Below, piece after piece: positions 1 through 7,658 of a DNA stretch of 64,000 bases. How positions within the stretch are numbered: position 1 is the first letter of the stretch; every line of letters begins with the position of its first letter. The DNA comes from Lachnospiraceae bacterium (GTDB taxonomy: Bacteria > Bacillota > Clostridia > Lachnospirales > Lachnospiraceae). Made by a program: the position numbers and the translations under genes. The notes below the pieces were generated by a model that was not told the DNA's origin, did no database searches, and saw only the letters and a list, made by a program, of their open reading frames with translations. The stretch covers positions 1 through 64,000 of the forward strand of contig JAFLSY010000001.1 in assembly GCA_022510745.1 (NCBI GenBank), given 5' to 3'.

Positions 1-151
1 GGGTGCATTATTCTGCTTATGCAGAAAGAAAATAAAAGGTTGCTCAACCTTATCGTTAATTATCATGCATGGTATATACGACGCACTGATAACTGTATGG
101 TCAAGTTGCTTATCATAGTACAAATTCATGTTTGTATCGGAGGAATTTGGA

Positions 152-1201
152 ATGAATGATATTAATAAGACGATCATAGACGCTGTTATAAAAAAGGCGG
201 ATGCCTTGTGTCCTGATTCTCTGGCATTGATCGGCGTGTATGGTTCGGTTGCTGCCGGGGATGAGCATGAAAAATCCGATCTTGACTTAATGATTTTGAT
301 CAATGATGAAAACGGATGGGTACTGGCTGAGGGATTTATATTAGATGATGTTGATGTGGGATATGATATCTACTGTACGAGTTGGGATATGCTTGAAAGA
401 GATGCTCAGTGTAACCACGCACATTTATCAAAGCTGTTCGATTCAAAGATTGTTTATTGCAAAGATCAAAATGCAATAAAGAAATTGGATGAGATGAAGA
501 AAAAAGCAGCAGAGATTCTTTCTTCAGATAAACGGTATGATAAGGCTAATAATGCATATTGTGAAGCAAAAAAGATGTTTGCTGAAATCTATCTTACAGA
601 ATCTTTGGCAAAAGTCCGAAGCTGTGCAGGAGCAGCCATTGAATTTATAGAAGATGCTGTAATGTTGTATAACGGTCAGTATTTCAGAAAAGGAACGAAA
701 CGAACTTTTGATGAGATAAGACAGCTTAAACTTTCTTTTGATCTCGAAACCATCATTACTGACATCATTCGGGCAAAAACAGTCGATAAGATAAGAGAAA
801 GACTGAAAGAGTTGTTAGTTTTGACCAAAGCGTATTTACAGGCTCCGAAGAAAAAGGAACTTCCTTCTGCAGCGAATCTGTGGGGAACTTATGAGGAAAT
901 GTATTCTAATTGGAAAAACAAAATGTCCGAAGCAGCAGACAGAGATGATGTATATTCTTCATTTATGAATTTGCTATCCTTACAGGGTATGTTTCATGAG
1001 ATCGCAGAAGGTATAGCAGTAGATGACTTTGAGATCATGGATCAATTTGATTCCCAAAATCTTGAGGAAAATGCAGATGTTTTCAATAAGGCTTTGCGTA
1101 ACTACCTTGCAGAGTATGAAAAAGTGGGGATTTTTCCGAAGCGTTTTGGGAACGTAGCAGAATTTGCGGAGGATTACTGTAAAGAAATTCATAAGAACTG
1201 A
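152..1201 (+). CDS. Nucleotidyltransferase-domain protein with C-terminal helical extension
   Basis: The N-terminal ~110 residues carry the minimal nucleotidyltransferase signature: G31-S32 in VYGSVAAGD followed by D43 and D45 in SDLDL, with a later Asp-rich strand (DDVDVGYDIY) that could supply the third acid. The family transfers NMP groups to antibiotics, proteins or RNA; the substrate here is unknown. The remaining ~240 residues are mainly helical. The part after residue ~120 resembles the helical C-terminal domain of aminoglycoside adenylyltransferases or a HEPN-like bundle. I chose the ATG at 152 (349 aa) because GGAGGA sits 8 bases upstream; an in-frame ATG at 128 has no such site. The gene is monocistronic and sits in the AT-rich accessory end of the window. 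Drug-modifying enzyme or a fused MNT/HEPN-type protein are both possible. Confidence 0.75.
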   Translation: MNDINKTIIDAVIKKADALCPDSLALIGVYGSVAAGDEHEKSDLDLMILINDENGWVLAEGFILDDVDVGYDIYCTSWDMLERDAQCNHAHLSKLFDSKIVYCKDQNAIKKLDEMKKKAAEILSSDKRYDKANNAYCEAKKMFAEIYLTESLAKVRSCAGAAIEFIEDAVMLYNGQYFRKGTKRTFDEIRQLKLSFDLETIITDIIRAKTVDKIRERLKELLVLTKAYLQAPKKKELPSAANLWGTYEEMYSNWKNKMSEAADRDDVYSSFMNLLSLQGMFHEIAEGIAVDDFEIMDQFDSQNLEENADVFNKALRNYLAEYEKVGIFPKRFGNVAEFAEDYCKEIHKN

Positions 1202-1273
1202 AAGTTGACCTTATCAATGGTGAGTGCAGTGCGCATCACTGACATAGCTGCCAACTCCCTTCTTGTTCATTCA

Positions 1274-2134
1274 TCAAAGCTTCTCTTTTTTTATACACTC
1301 TCCGAAAACAGCACCGCCTAATATCATTACAGCACCGATAACCTGTATCGGTGACATAATTTCTTTTAAGAGCAAAACAGAAAACAGTACCGCTGAAAGT
1401 GGTTCTAAGTATCCACAGATTGCAACAGTTTGTACGGGCAGATTTCCGATAGAGGAAAAATAGAAATAACATCCAATACCTGTATTGAGCAGACCAAGAA
1501 TAAGGACGGGCAGAATACTTGATGGCGGAATATGTATCATAAAACCTTGTTTCAGACCAACAAAAACAGCTACTGTCAGAAAACTGATCAAAAGCTGCAG
1601 GGCGGCATTTTCAAGTCCTGTAATATTTGCCGCCTTTTTATTGAAGATTACCATAAGCGAATACATAACAGCGGAGAGTAATCCACAAAAAATGCCAAAA
1701 GTATCACTGTTCCCGCCAAAGGCATTACCATTGACAAGAAAAACACCGCACAGTACGGAGAGGAAACCGATTGCCTTAACAGCAGTCAGTTTTTCTTTGA
1801 ACAGCAATGGAGATAATACCATTACGATCACAGGACCACAATAGTAAAGAAGCGATGAAATACTGACACCAATCCTTGCGTAAGCCTCATAAAGAAACAT
1901 CCAGCTTGCCCCCATTGCAATGCCGGAAAAAGCAAGAGAGAGGAATTGCTTTTTATGTTGATAAAAAGTCAATTTTCCTCTGCTTATAAAGAAAAGGATA
2001 ATCAACAATAAACTGCCGATTAGGGTACGCAGCAGAACGATTTCATAACTATTCAGAACAATAAAACTCGCTACGATACCGTTTGAACCGAAAAGAAGTA
2101 ATCCAAATATGTACTTAAAATAAGAACCTTTCAT
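1274..2134 (-). CDS. EamA/DMT-family transporter
   Basis: A 286-aa protein with about ten hydrophobic segments in two five-helix halves, the layout of EamA (drug/metabolite transporter) permeases. The first helix (YIFGLLLFGSNGIVASFIVL) and the second-repeat segments such as GIFCGLLSAVMYSLMVIF fit the family. These are secondary carriers for amino acids, metabolites or drugs; the substrate cannot be read from sequence. It is divergently transcribed from the LysR regulator that starts at 2247, with 112 bases between them, so control by that regulator is likely. A good promoter lies at 2167-2195 on the minus strand. Confidence 0.88.
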   Translation of the reverse strand: MKGSYFKYIFGLLLFGSNGIVASFIVLNSYEIVLLRTLIGSLLLIILFFISRGKLTFYQHKKQFLSLAFSGIAMGASWMFLYEAYARIGVSISSLLYYCGPVIVMVLSPLLFKEKLTAVKAIGFLSVLCGVFLVNGNAFGGNSDTFGIFCGLLSAVMYSLMVIFNKKAANITGLENAALQLLISFLTVAVFVGLKQGFMIHIPPSSILPVLILGLLNTGIGCYFYFSSIGNLPVQTVAICGYLEPLSAVLFSVLLLKEIMSPIQVIGAVMILGGAVFGECIKKEKL

Positions 2135-2166
2135 TTCATGCCACCTCTTGTGTTCTTCTTAGATTT

Positions 2167-2195
2167 AGTATATCATTGGGAGATAGATGAGTAAA
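2167..2195 (-). promoter_or_regulatory. Sigma-A promoter of the EamA gene
   Basis: On the minus strand TTTACT (2190-2195) and TATACT (2167-2172) are separated by exactly 17 bases, a good housekeeping promoter 33 bases upstream of the EamA start codon. Confidence 0.6.
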
Positions 2196-2206
2196 ACGAA
2201 TGTTTT
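2193..2206. promoter_or_regulatory. Possible LysR operator overlapping the EamA promoter
   Basis: The palindrome AAAAC-GAAT-GTTTT lies between the divergent eamA and lysR genes and overlaps the -35 element of the EamA promoter. LysR regulators bind short inverted repeats in such divergent gaps, but the assignment is inferred from position only. Confidence 0.35.
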
Positions 2207-2246
2207 GGATGGTAATTATGATAAAAACAGATAATAGGTAAATGAT

Positions 2247-3113
2247 ATGGATATGAATATTCAAAAATATATGTCTTTCGTAAAGACCGTTGAATACGGC
2301 AGTTTTACAAAAGCCGCCGAGAGGCTGAATTACTCCCAGTCAGGAATCAGCCGGATGATTGGTGACCTTGAAAAAGAGTGGAAAGTCGTTTTGCTGGAAC
2401 GAAGCAAGGGAGGTATCAAACTGACCTCCGATGGATTGAAAATATTTCCCTATGCAAAAAATTTAATTGCGGAATATGAAAAACTGCAAATGCAAGTAGA
2501 TGAACTGAATGGTTTACAATCCGGACTGATTCGTATTGGTACTTTTTCCAGTGTTGCAACTCATTGGCTGCCGAATATCATTAAGGAGTTTCAGAAAGAC
2601 TACCCACATATTGACTATGAATTACTGCTGGGTGACTATACAGAAATAGAGGAATGGATATTAGAGGGGCGTGTGGATTGTGGTTTCTTGAGACTGCCGA
2701 CACATCCCGAACTGGAAACGGTATTTTTAGAGCAGGACAAACTACTGGCGGTCATTCCTGAAAATCACTACCTTGCGGCCAACGAAAAATTTCCTGTTAC
2801 AGCGCTTTGCGATGAACCGTTTATGCTGCTTGAAAAAGGAGCAAAGGCAGAGGTATCAGAGATATTTGAGAAATATGGTCTGACACCGAAAGTCTATTTC
2901 ACCACGTGGGATGATTATGCTATTATGTCAATGGTAGAAAGCGGGCTTGGTATCAGCATATTACCACAGCTTATACTGAAACGGATACCTTATAAAATCA
3001 TTGCGAAAGAGTTGGATGTTCCCGCATACCGTAATATCGGACTTGCGTTTAGAAACAAAAAAACAGCCTCTCTTGCAGTAAAACGATTTATGGACTATCT
3101 GCAATATCGTTGA
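2247..3113 (+). CDS. LysR-family transcriptional regulator
   Basis: A 288-aa full-length LysR protein. Residues ~5-65 form the winged helix-turn-helix (FTKAAERLNYSQSGISRMIG), followed by a linker helix and a type-2 periplasmic-binding-like effector domain beginning near LIRIGTFSSVATHWLPNII. Effector domains of this family bind small molecules and set promoter opening. Its divergent neighbour is the EamA transporter, the classical arrangement in which the LysR protein controls the adjacent gene. AGGT lies 7 bases before the ATG; a second in-frame ATG at 2253 is possible. An intrinsic terminator follows immediately. Confidence 0.92.
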   Translation: MDMNIQKYMSFVKTVEYGSFTKAAERLNYSQSGISRMIGDLEKEWKVVLLERSKGGIKLTSDGLKIFPYAKNLIAEYEKLQMQVDELNGLQSGLIRIGTFSSVATHWLPNIIKEFQKDYPHIDYELLLGDYTEIEEWILEGRVDCGFLRLPTHPELETVFLEQDKLLAVIPENHYLAANEKFPVTALCDEPFMLLEKGAKAEVSEIFEKYGLTPKVYFTTWDDYAIMSMVESGLGISILPQLILKRIPYKIIAKELDVPAYRNIGLAFRNKKTASLAVKRFMDYLQYR

Positions 3114-3148
3114 AAAAGGACGGTGGAGTAATACCATACCGTCCTTTT
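3114..3148 (+). terminator. Intrinsic terminator after lysR
   Basis: AAAAGGACGGT (3114-3124) pairs with ACCGTCCTTTT (3138-3148) around a 13-base loop, ending in four T residues. It overlaps the lysR stop codon closely. Confidence 0.8.
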
Positions 3149-3190
3149 GAATCGTATTTTGGACCGGCCGGCAAAGGTTTTAATATCACC

Positions 3191-3219
3191 TTGTAACACA
3201 TAAAATCATCTGCTAAAAT
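3191..3219 (+). promoter_or_regulatory. Promoter of the 240-aa hypothetical gene
   Basis: TTGTAA (3191-3196), 17 bases, then TAAAAT (3214-3219) with an extended TGC directly before it. The downstream ATG at 3262 lies about 35 bases after the expected start of transcription. Confidence 0.5.
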
Positions 3220-3261
3220 GAATGTATCACGATCGGAGTTTTGGGAAGAGAGACAATATAA

Positions 3262-3984
3262 ATGTTGACCGAAAAAACAGATAACATGGAGCCTTCTATG
3301 TATCCAATGAATATAAATGTAATGAATGAAATACAAAAGTGCCCAGAGATACTAAATGCACTTACTAGAAGTAATTTAGATGATATTGTTTTGGCTTGGA
3401 CAGGGATGTTTTTACATTCCGTTTATCATATATTTAAGGATTTAAGACGAGAAGGAAATAAAAATTGGGATAATTCAATACTATTCTGCGGACTTTCATC
3501 ACAAGCAATGCAGTTAGATTGGATAAAATATTCTGTTTGTTGTGGCCAGTATGATTTGGCATTAAGAGAATTGAGAAATGTCTTGGAAAGTGCTTTTTTG
3601 TTTTACAGAGGAGATTTCGATAGGAATTTTAGAGATTATTCATTAGAAAAAAAGGCGGAAGAACTAGAAAAACTAAAAAAGCAAGAAAAATACGGAAAAC
3701 CTATTTTTGAAAACAGTGGTTATGCCAATTGGGAGCAAGCATATAAATTGTACGGTGAGTTATGCGCTTATACACACACTGCAATTTCGTTAGAAAATGC
3801 TAAAAAACTATTTGAAGACTTCAATGGTTGGTCAGAACCAGTTTTTGATAAAGAAAGAATTTTAAAGTGTATTTACTATATACAAGAAGTTCTTGCACTT
3901 GAATGTAATCTAATGGAAAATATTTTGAAAGATGTATACGGAATAGAAAATCCTGAATATGCATCAATTTTTAAAAGTAAATGA
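3262..3984 (+). CDS. Hypothetical protein, AT-rich, no recognised family
   Basis: I do not recognise this 240-aa protein. It is soluble and largely helical, with a charged stretch at residues ~125-145 (EKKAEELEKLKKQEKYG). Two segments, ALRELRNVLESAFLFYRG and YKLYGELCAYTHTA, are reminiscent of helical bundle proteins such as HEPN/DUF5677-type families, where a conserved helix ends in a His; this is only a resemblance. Codon use is much more AT-rich than thyA just downstream, with many AAA, TTA and ATA codons, which suggests transfer. The start is uncertain: Met1 has only a distant GGAAG, and Met9, Met13, Met16 and Met21 are also in frame. It stands alone between a terminator and thyA. Confidence 0.6.
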   Translation: MLTEKTDNMEPSMYPMNINVMNEIQKCPEILNALTRSNLDDIVLAWTGMFLHSVYHIFKDLRREGNKNWDNSILFCGLSSQAMQLDWIKYSVCCGQYDLALRELRNVLESAFLFYRGDFDRNFRDYSLEKKAEELEKLKKQEKYGKPIFENSGYANWEQAYKLYGELCAYTHTAISLENAKKLFEDFNGWSEPVFDKERILKCIYYIQEVLALECNLMENILKDVYGIENPEYASIFKSK

Positions 3985-4149
3985 TATAGTATGAAAAATA
4001 TTACATATGTTTTGATTGCCAGCAACCTTGGCAAAGGATATTCGCAAACGAGGCGAAAATAGAAAGCAACAAATTCCGGGTTTCATAGGACCTCTTTTAT
4101 AAAAAGATAAACAAATATTATACCGGAAAGCAGAGAAGGAGGAAGATAC

Positions 4150-4998
4150 ATGAGCCGTGCTGACAGTATTTTTATAGAAATGTGCCGGGATATTCTGGAG
4201 AACGGAACCAGTACGGAGGGGGAGAAGGTACGCCCCCGCTGGGAGGATGGAACCCCGGCCTATACGATCAAAAAATTCGGCGTGGTGAATCGCTATGATC
4301 TGGCGGAGGAATTTCCGATTCTGACCCTGAGAAGAACCGCCTTAAAGAGCGCTACCGATGAAGTACTTTGGATATGGCAGCAGAAGTCCAATAATATCCA
4401 TGATCTGCACAGCCATATCTGGGACGAGTGGGCGGACGAGGACGGTTCCATCGGAAAAGCTTACGGCTACCAGTTAGGTGTGAAGCATCAGTATAAGGAA
4501 GGCATGATGGATCAGGTGGACAGGGTCATCTACGATTTAAAGAACAATCCCTTCTCCAGAAGGATCATGACCAATATCTATGTGCATCAGGATCTGCATG
4601 AGATGAATCTCTACCCCTGTGCTTACAGCATGACCTTCAATGTGACCCAGAAAAAGGGGGAGGAGAAGCTGACCTTAAATGCCATTTTGAACCAGCGTTC
4701 TCAGGACGTGCTGGCAGCCAACAACTGGAATGTGGTGCAGTATGCGGTATTGGTACATATGCTGGCGCAGGTATGCGATATGCAGGTGGGAGAGTTGGTG
4801 CATGTGATCGCGGACGCTCATATCTATGACAGGCATATTCCCATTATAAAGGAACTGATTGCCAGGGAGCCAAAGCCTGCACCGAAGTTTTGGTTAAATC
4901 CCGATATTCATGATTTTTATGAGTTTACCCGCAATGACGTAAAAGTGGAGGGGTACGAGTTCGGACCCCAGATAGAGAATATTCCTATTGCAATATGA
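4150..4998 (+). CDS. thyA: Thymidylate synthase
   Basis: Converts dUMP and methylene-tetrahydrofolate to dTMP and dihydrofolate. The 282-aa protein has the nucleophilic Cys157 in LYPCAYSMTF, the dUMP-binding QRSQDVLAANNWN segment (the family has QRSxDxxLGxPFN, so this version is divergent) and the C-terminal HIYDRHI motif. It ends in IPIAI, a hydrophobic tail like that of classical ThyA. A strong ribosome-binding site (AGAAGGAGGAAG) precedes the ATG. folA follows after 36 bases, the usual pairing because ThyA produces the dihydrofolate that DHFR recycles. Confidence 0.95.
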   Translation: MSRADSIFIEMCRDILENGTSTEGEKVRPRWEDGTPAYTIKKFGVVNRYDLAEEFPILTLRRTALKSATDEVLWIWQQKSNNIHDLHSHIWDEWADEDGSIGKAYGYQLGVKHQYKEGMMDQVDRVIYDLKNNPFSRRIMTNIYVHQDLHEMNLYPCAYSMTFNVTQKKGEEKLTLNAILNQRSQDVLAANNWNVVQYAVLVHMLAQVCDMQVGELVHVIADAHIYDRHIPIIKELIAREPKPAPKFWLNPDIHDFYEFTRNDVKVEGYEFGPQIENIPIAI

Positions 4999-5034
4999 TG
5001 GGAGAAATCGAATGGAAGAAAGCGTGAAAGAAGT

Positions 5035-5535
5035 ATGAATCTGATTGTAACTGTGGATGAAAATTGGGCCATTGGAAAGGGAGAAAAGCAGCTGGTGCAG
5101 ATTCCGGCCGTGCAGCGCCATTTGCAGCAGCTTACCGTCGGGGGCATTATCGTGATGGGAAGAAAGACACTGCAGGCCATGCCTCAGGGACAACCGCTTT
5201 ACGGCAGGGACAATATTATTTTATCCTCCAATCGAAGGTTTTCCGTCAAGGGTGCAAAAACCGTACATGCCCTGGAGGAATTAAAAGAAGAGCTGGCAGG
5301 GGCCGAACAGAACGATATTTATGTCTGTGGCGGGGACAGGGTATACAAACAGCTGCTTCCTTACTGTGATACCGCCTATGTGACCATGGTGGAAAAATCC
5401 TATGTGGCGGATATTTATCTGGAAAATCTGGACAAAAGCGGCGAATGGGAATTGGCAGAAGAGAGTGACGAGCAGACCTATTTTGATATTACCTACTATT
5501 TCAGAAAGTACAGGCGTATCGGAGGTAAAGCATAG
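5035..5535 (+). CDS. folA: Dihydrofolate reductase, active-site acid replaced
   Basis: A 166-aa DHFR-fold protein expected to regenerate tetrahydrofolate with NADPH. The N-terminal strand and Met20-loop analogue (VDENWAIGKGEKQL), the NADPH-binding IIVMGRKT and the later DIYVCGGDRVYKQLLPYCD (GG motif) are clear. In clostridial DHFRs the segment after the loop normally reads IPADQ, whose Asp protonates the substrate; here the codons read I-P-A-V, so position 26 is Val (GTG). The residue is central to catalysis in the known family, so activity may be reduced, altered or dependent on another residue. The protein is otherwise full length and intact, downstream of thyA in the same operon. The ribosome-binding site is weak (GAAAGAAG). 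Confidence 0.88.
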   Translation: MNLIVTVDENWAIGKGEKQLVQIPAVQRHLQQLTVGGIIVMGRKTLQAMPQGQPLYGRDNIILSSNRRFSVKGAKTVHALEELKEELAGAEQNDIYVCGGDRVYKQLLPYCDTAYVTMVEKSYVADIYLENLDKSGEWELAEESDEQTYFDITYYFRKYRRIGGKA

Positions 5536-5537
5536 GT

Positions 5538-6389
5538 ATGGAGACAAGGGTGAAGAAAGGGAAGCCTGCAGGTCCCCCGCAGATACTGCTGCTTGGACTG
5601 TCCTGTTTCCTGTTTTTATGCAGCGGCTGTGCTAATGCGGGGAAGGCCGGCGAAAATACGGACACAGATGTCCGGAGCGATACGCAGGACCCGGATGCAG
5701 AAGCAGCGGATATGGAAAATACCGAGACGGAATCCTCTGCTTTGGAAATGCAGGAATGGGCAGTGCAAAAGCTGCAGGGGGAGGAAGCCGGACTTCACTA
5801 TACTTATACCGATACCATTACGGTGGATGAGGGCAGGGAACTGACCCTGAAGCTCTACTGCGCTTATCAGCGTTATAGGTACGGAGTCAGAAAAATAGAA
5901 GTATTTGAAGGGGATGAACTGTTACAGACCATTTTGACAGAGGAAGCTGTTACCGCTGAATGGGGAGACCCATCCCTTGCCCAGTATTGGCGGTGGTATG
6001 ATGATTACTGCTATACGGAAAGCTGGACCGAGGACGGCGGGCTGGCCATACGGGATATGAATTTTGACGGTGCGGGAGATATCGGTCTGATGGGCTGGAT
6101 CACAACAGGAGCCAATATTCCTTATTATTATTGGTTGTGGGATGCGGAAACGGAAGAATTTCGATATGCTTTTTGTCTGGCCAATGCAGAGCTTGACCGG
6201 GAAACGGAACAGATCGTCTGCTGGATGAGGGACGGAGCGGCGGCTTCCGAAACGTGTTATTATGAATATGATGAGGACGGGAATCTGCAGATGGTGAGGG
6301 AAGAGTATTACCACTATGATTGGGAAACTGATACGGACACTATGGAAGTCTGGGAGCTGCAGAACGGAGAATGGCTGCAGGTGGAATAG
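5538..6389 (+). CDS. Lipoprotein of unknown function
   Basis: A 283-aa predicted lipoprotein: a short basic start, a hydrophobic segment (ILLLGLSCFLFL) and a lipobox LCSGC, with Cys at about residue 31. A low-complexity acidic linker follows (residues ~35-65). The mature domain contains IRDMNFDGAGDIGLMG, a D-x-N-x-D-G calcium-loop-like motif seen in many uncharacterised clostridial lipoproteins. GGAGG lies 13 bases before the ATG. It is separated from folA by 2 bases and is probably cotranscribed. It shares its architecture (lipobox, acidic linker, Asp-rich loop) with the lipoprotein at 7659, so the two may be distant paralogues flanking ilvE. The function is unknown. Confidence 0.72.
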   Translation: METRVKKGKPAGPPQILLLGLSCFLFLCSGCANAGKAGENTDTDVRSDTQDPDAEAADMENTETESSALEMQEWAVQKLQGEEAGLHYTYTDTITVDEGRELTLKLYCAYQRYRYGVRKIEVFEGDELLQTILTEEAVTAEWGDPSLAQYWRWYDDYCYTESWTEDGGLAIRDMNFDGAGDIGLMGWITTGANIPYYYWLWDAETEEFRYAFCLANAELDRETEQIVCWMRDGAAASETCYYEYDEDGNLQMVREEYYHYDWETDTDTMEVWELQNGEWLQVE

Positions 6390-6443
6390 CATACGGCTGC
6401 AGGGCGTGAACAGGTGACTTTACCGGTTCACTATGCAAAAGTG

Positions 6444-6472
6444 TTGACTTTTATATCAAAAAGGATAATAAT
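6444..6472 (+). promoter_or_regulatory. Promoter of ilvE
   Basis: TTGACT (6444-6449), 17 bases, AATAAT (6467-6472). The predicted transcript would start near 6479, downstream of the longer in-frame starts at 6414 and 6471, which supports the start codon at 6507. Confidence 0.6.
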
Positions 6473-6506
6473 GGATAAAAACCCAAAGGGAAAGGAAGCG
6501 GTTAGC

Positions 6507-7532
6507 ATGGAAAAGAAAAATATCGATTGGGCCAATTTAGGCTTCGGTTATGTAAAAACCGACAAGCGTTATGTGTCCAATTTTAAAGACGGCGCATGGG
6601 ACGAAGGTGCGCTGATTGAAGATGCCAATATTGTAATGAGTGAATGTGCAGGCGTACTGCAGTATGCCCAGACCATATTTGAAGGCTTAAAAGCCTACAC
6701 GACGGAGGACGGTCATATCGTGACTTTCCGTCCCGACTTAAATGCTGACAGAATGGAAAAATCCGCCAAGAGACTGGAGATGCCCGTGTTTGACAAAACC
6801 AGATTTGTAGAAGCGGTTTCTCAGGTGGTAAAGGCCAATGCCGCTTATGTACCTCCTTATGGTTCCGGTGCCACACTTTATATCAGACCCTATATGTTCG
6901 GCATCAATCCGGTTATCGGTGTGAAGCCTGCTGACGAGTACCAGTTCCGTATTTTCTGTACTCCGGTAGGTCCCTATTTTAAGGGCGGCGTAAAACCGTT
7001 GACCATTAGAGTCAGTGATTTCGACCGCGCCGCACCGCACGGTACCGGCAATATTAAGGCGGGCTTAAATTACGCTATGAGCTTGCATGCAATTGTAACC
7101 GCACATCAGGAAGGCTACGATGAAAATATGTATTTAGATCCTGCCACCAGAACAAAAGTGGAGGAAACAGGAGGAGCCAATTTCCTGTTCGTTACAAAGG
7201 ACGGCAAGGTAGTGACCCCCAAGTCCGACAGTATTCTTCCTTCCATTACCAGACGTTCTTTAGTTCATGTTGCCAAGGAGTATTTGGGACTGGAAGTAGA
7301 GGAGAGAGAAGTATTTAAAGACGAACTGAAGGATATGGCGGAATGCGGTCTTTGCGGTACGGCAGCCGTTATCTCTCCCGTAGGAAAGATTGTGGATCAT
7401 GGTACGGAAATCTGCCTGCCCAGCGGAATGAGCGAGATGGGGCCTGTGATCAAGAAACTCTATGATACCCTGACCGGTATCCAGATGGGACGTATCGAAG
7501 CGCCCGAAGGCTGGATTCATGTGATCGAATAA
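6507..7532 (+). CDS. ilvE: Branched-chain amino acid aminotransferase
   Basis: A PLP-dependent fold-type IV transaminase acting on leucine, isoleucine and valine and their 2-oxo acids. The 341-aa protein starts MEKKNIDWANLGFGYVKTD and has the family segments LQYAQTIFEGLKAY, FRPDLNADRM, TLYIRPYMFG, the PLP-lysine region GTGNIKAGLNYAMS, ETGGANFLFV and the C-terminal GLCGTAAVISPVG. Length and motifs fit the BCAT group found in clostridia and eukaryotes. The start at 6507 has AAGGAAG 7 bases upstream and lies behind a good promoter; longer in-frame starts would lie upstream of the transcript. It is bounded by an intrinsic terminator, so it is probably monocistronic. Confidence 0.95.
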   Translation: MEKKNIDWANLGFGYVKTDKRYVSNFKDGAWDEGALIEDANIVMSECAGVLQYAQTIFEGLKAYTTEDGHIVTFRPDLNADRMEKSAKRLEMPVFDKTRFVEAVSQVVKANAAYVPPYGSGATLYIRPYMFGINPVIGVKPADEYQFRIFCTPVGPYFKGGVKPLTIRVSDFDRAAPHGTGNIKAGLNYAMSLHAIVTAHQEGYDENMYLDPATRTKVEETGGANFLFVTKDGKVVTPKSDSILPSITRRSLVHVAKEYLGLEVEEREVFKDELKDMAECGLCGTAAVISPVGKIVDHGTEICLPSGMSEMGPVIKKLYDTLTGIQMGRIEAPEGWIHVIE

Positions 7533-7541
7533 AGAGAGAAT

Positions 7542-7597
7542 AAATATCCCGTATAGGCTATGGTAAATTTGCCGGAATGCCTTGCGGGATATTTTTT
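7542..7597 (+). terminator. Intrinsic terminator after ilvE
   Basis: AAATATCCCG (7542-7551) pairs with CGGGATATTT (7585-7594), with a second inner stem AGGC/GCCT, followed by a T run. Confidence 0.8.
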
Positions 7598-7658
7598 ATT
7601 GGGCTACAATAGAAAAAGGACATTGGTGTGAAGTTTCCGAAAGAAAGGAAATCTGCAG

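Noticed and set aside
1..151. Possible end of an upstream gene and a short hairpin (AAGGTTG/CAACCTT at 36-51)
   Set aside because: The open frame at the left edge has no recognisable protein and the hairpin has a two-base loop and no T-run; I see only the ribosome-binding site for the first gene.
3985..4149. Regulatory element between the hypothetical gene and thyA
   Set aside because: No well-spaced promoter, terminator or conserved RNA motif could be read there apart from the thyA ribosome-binding site.
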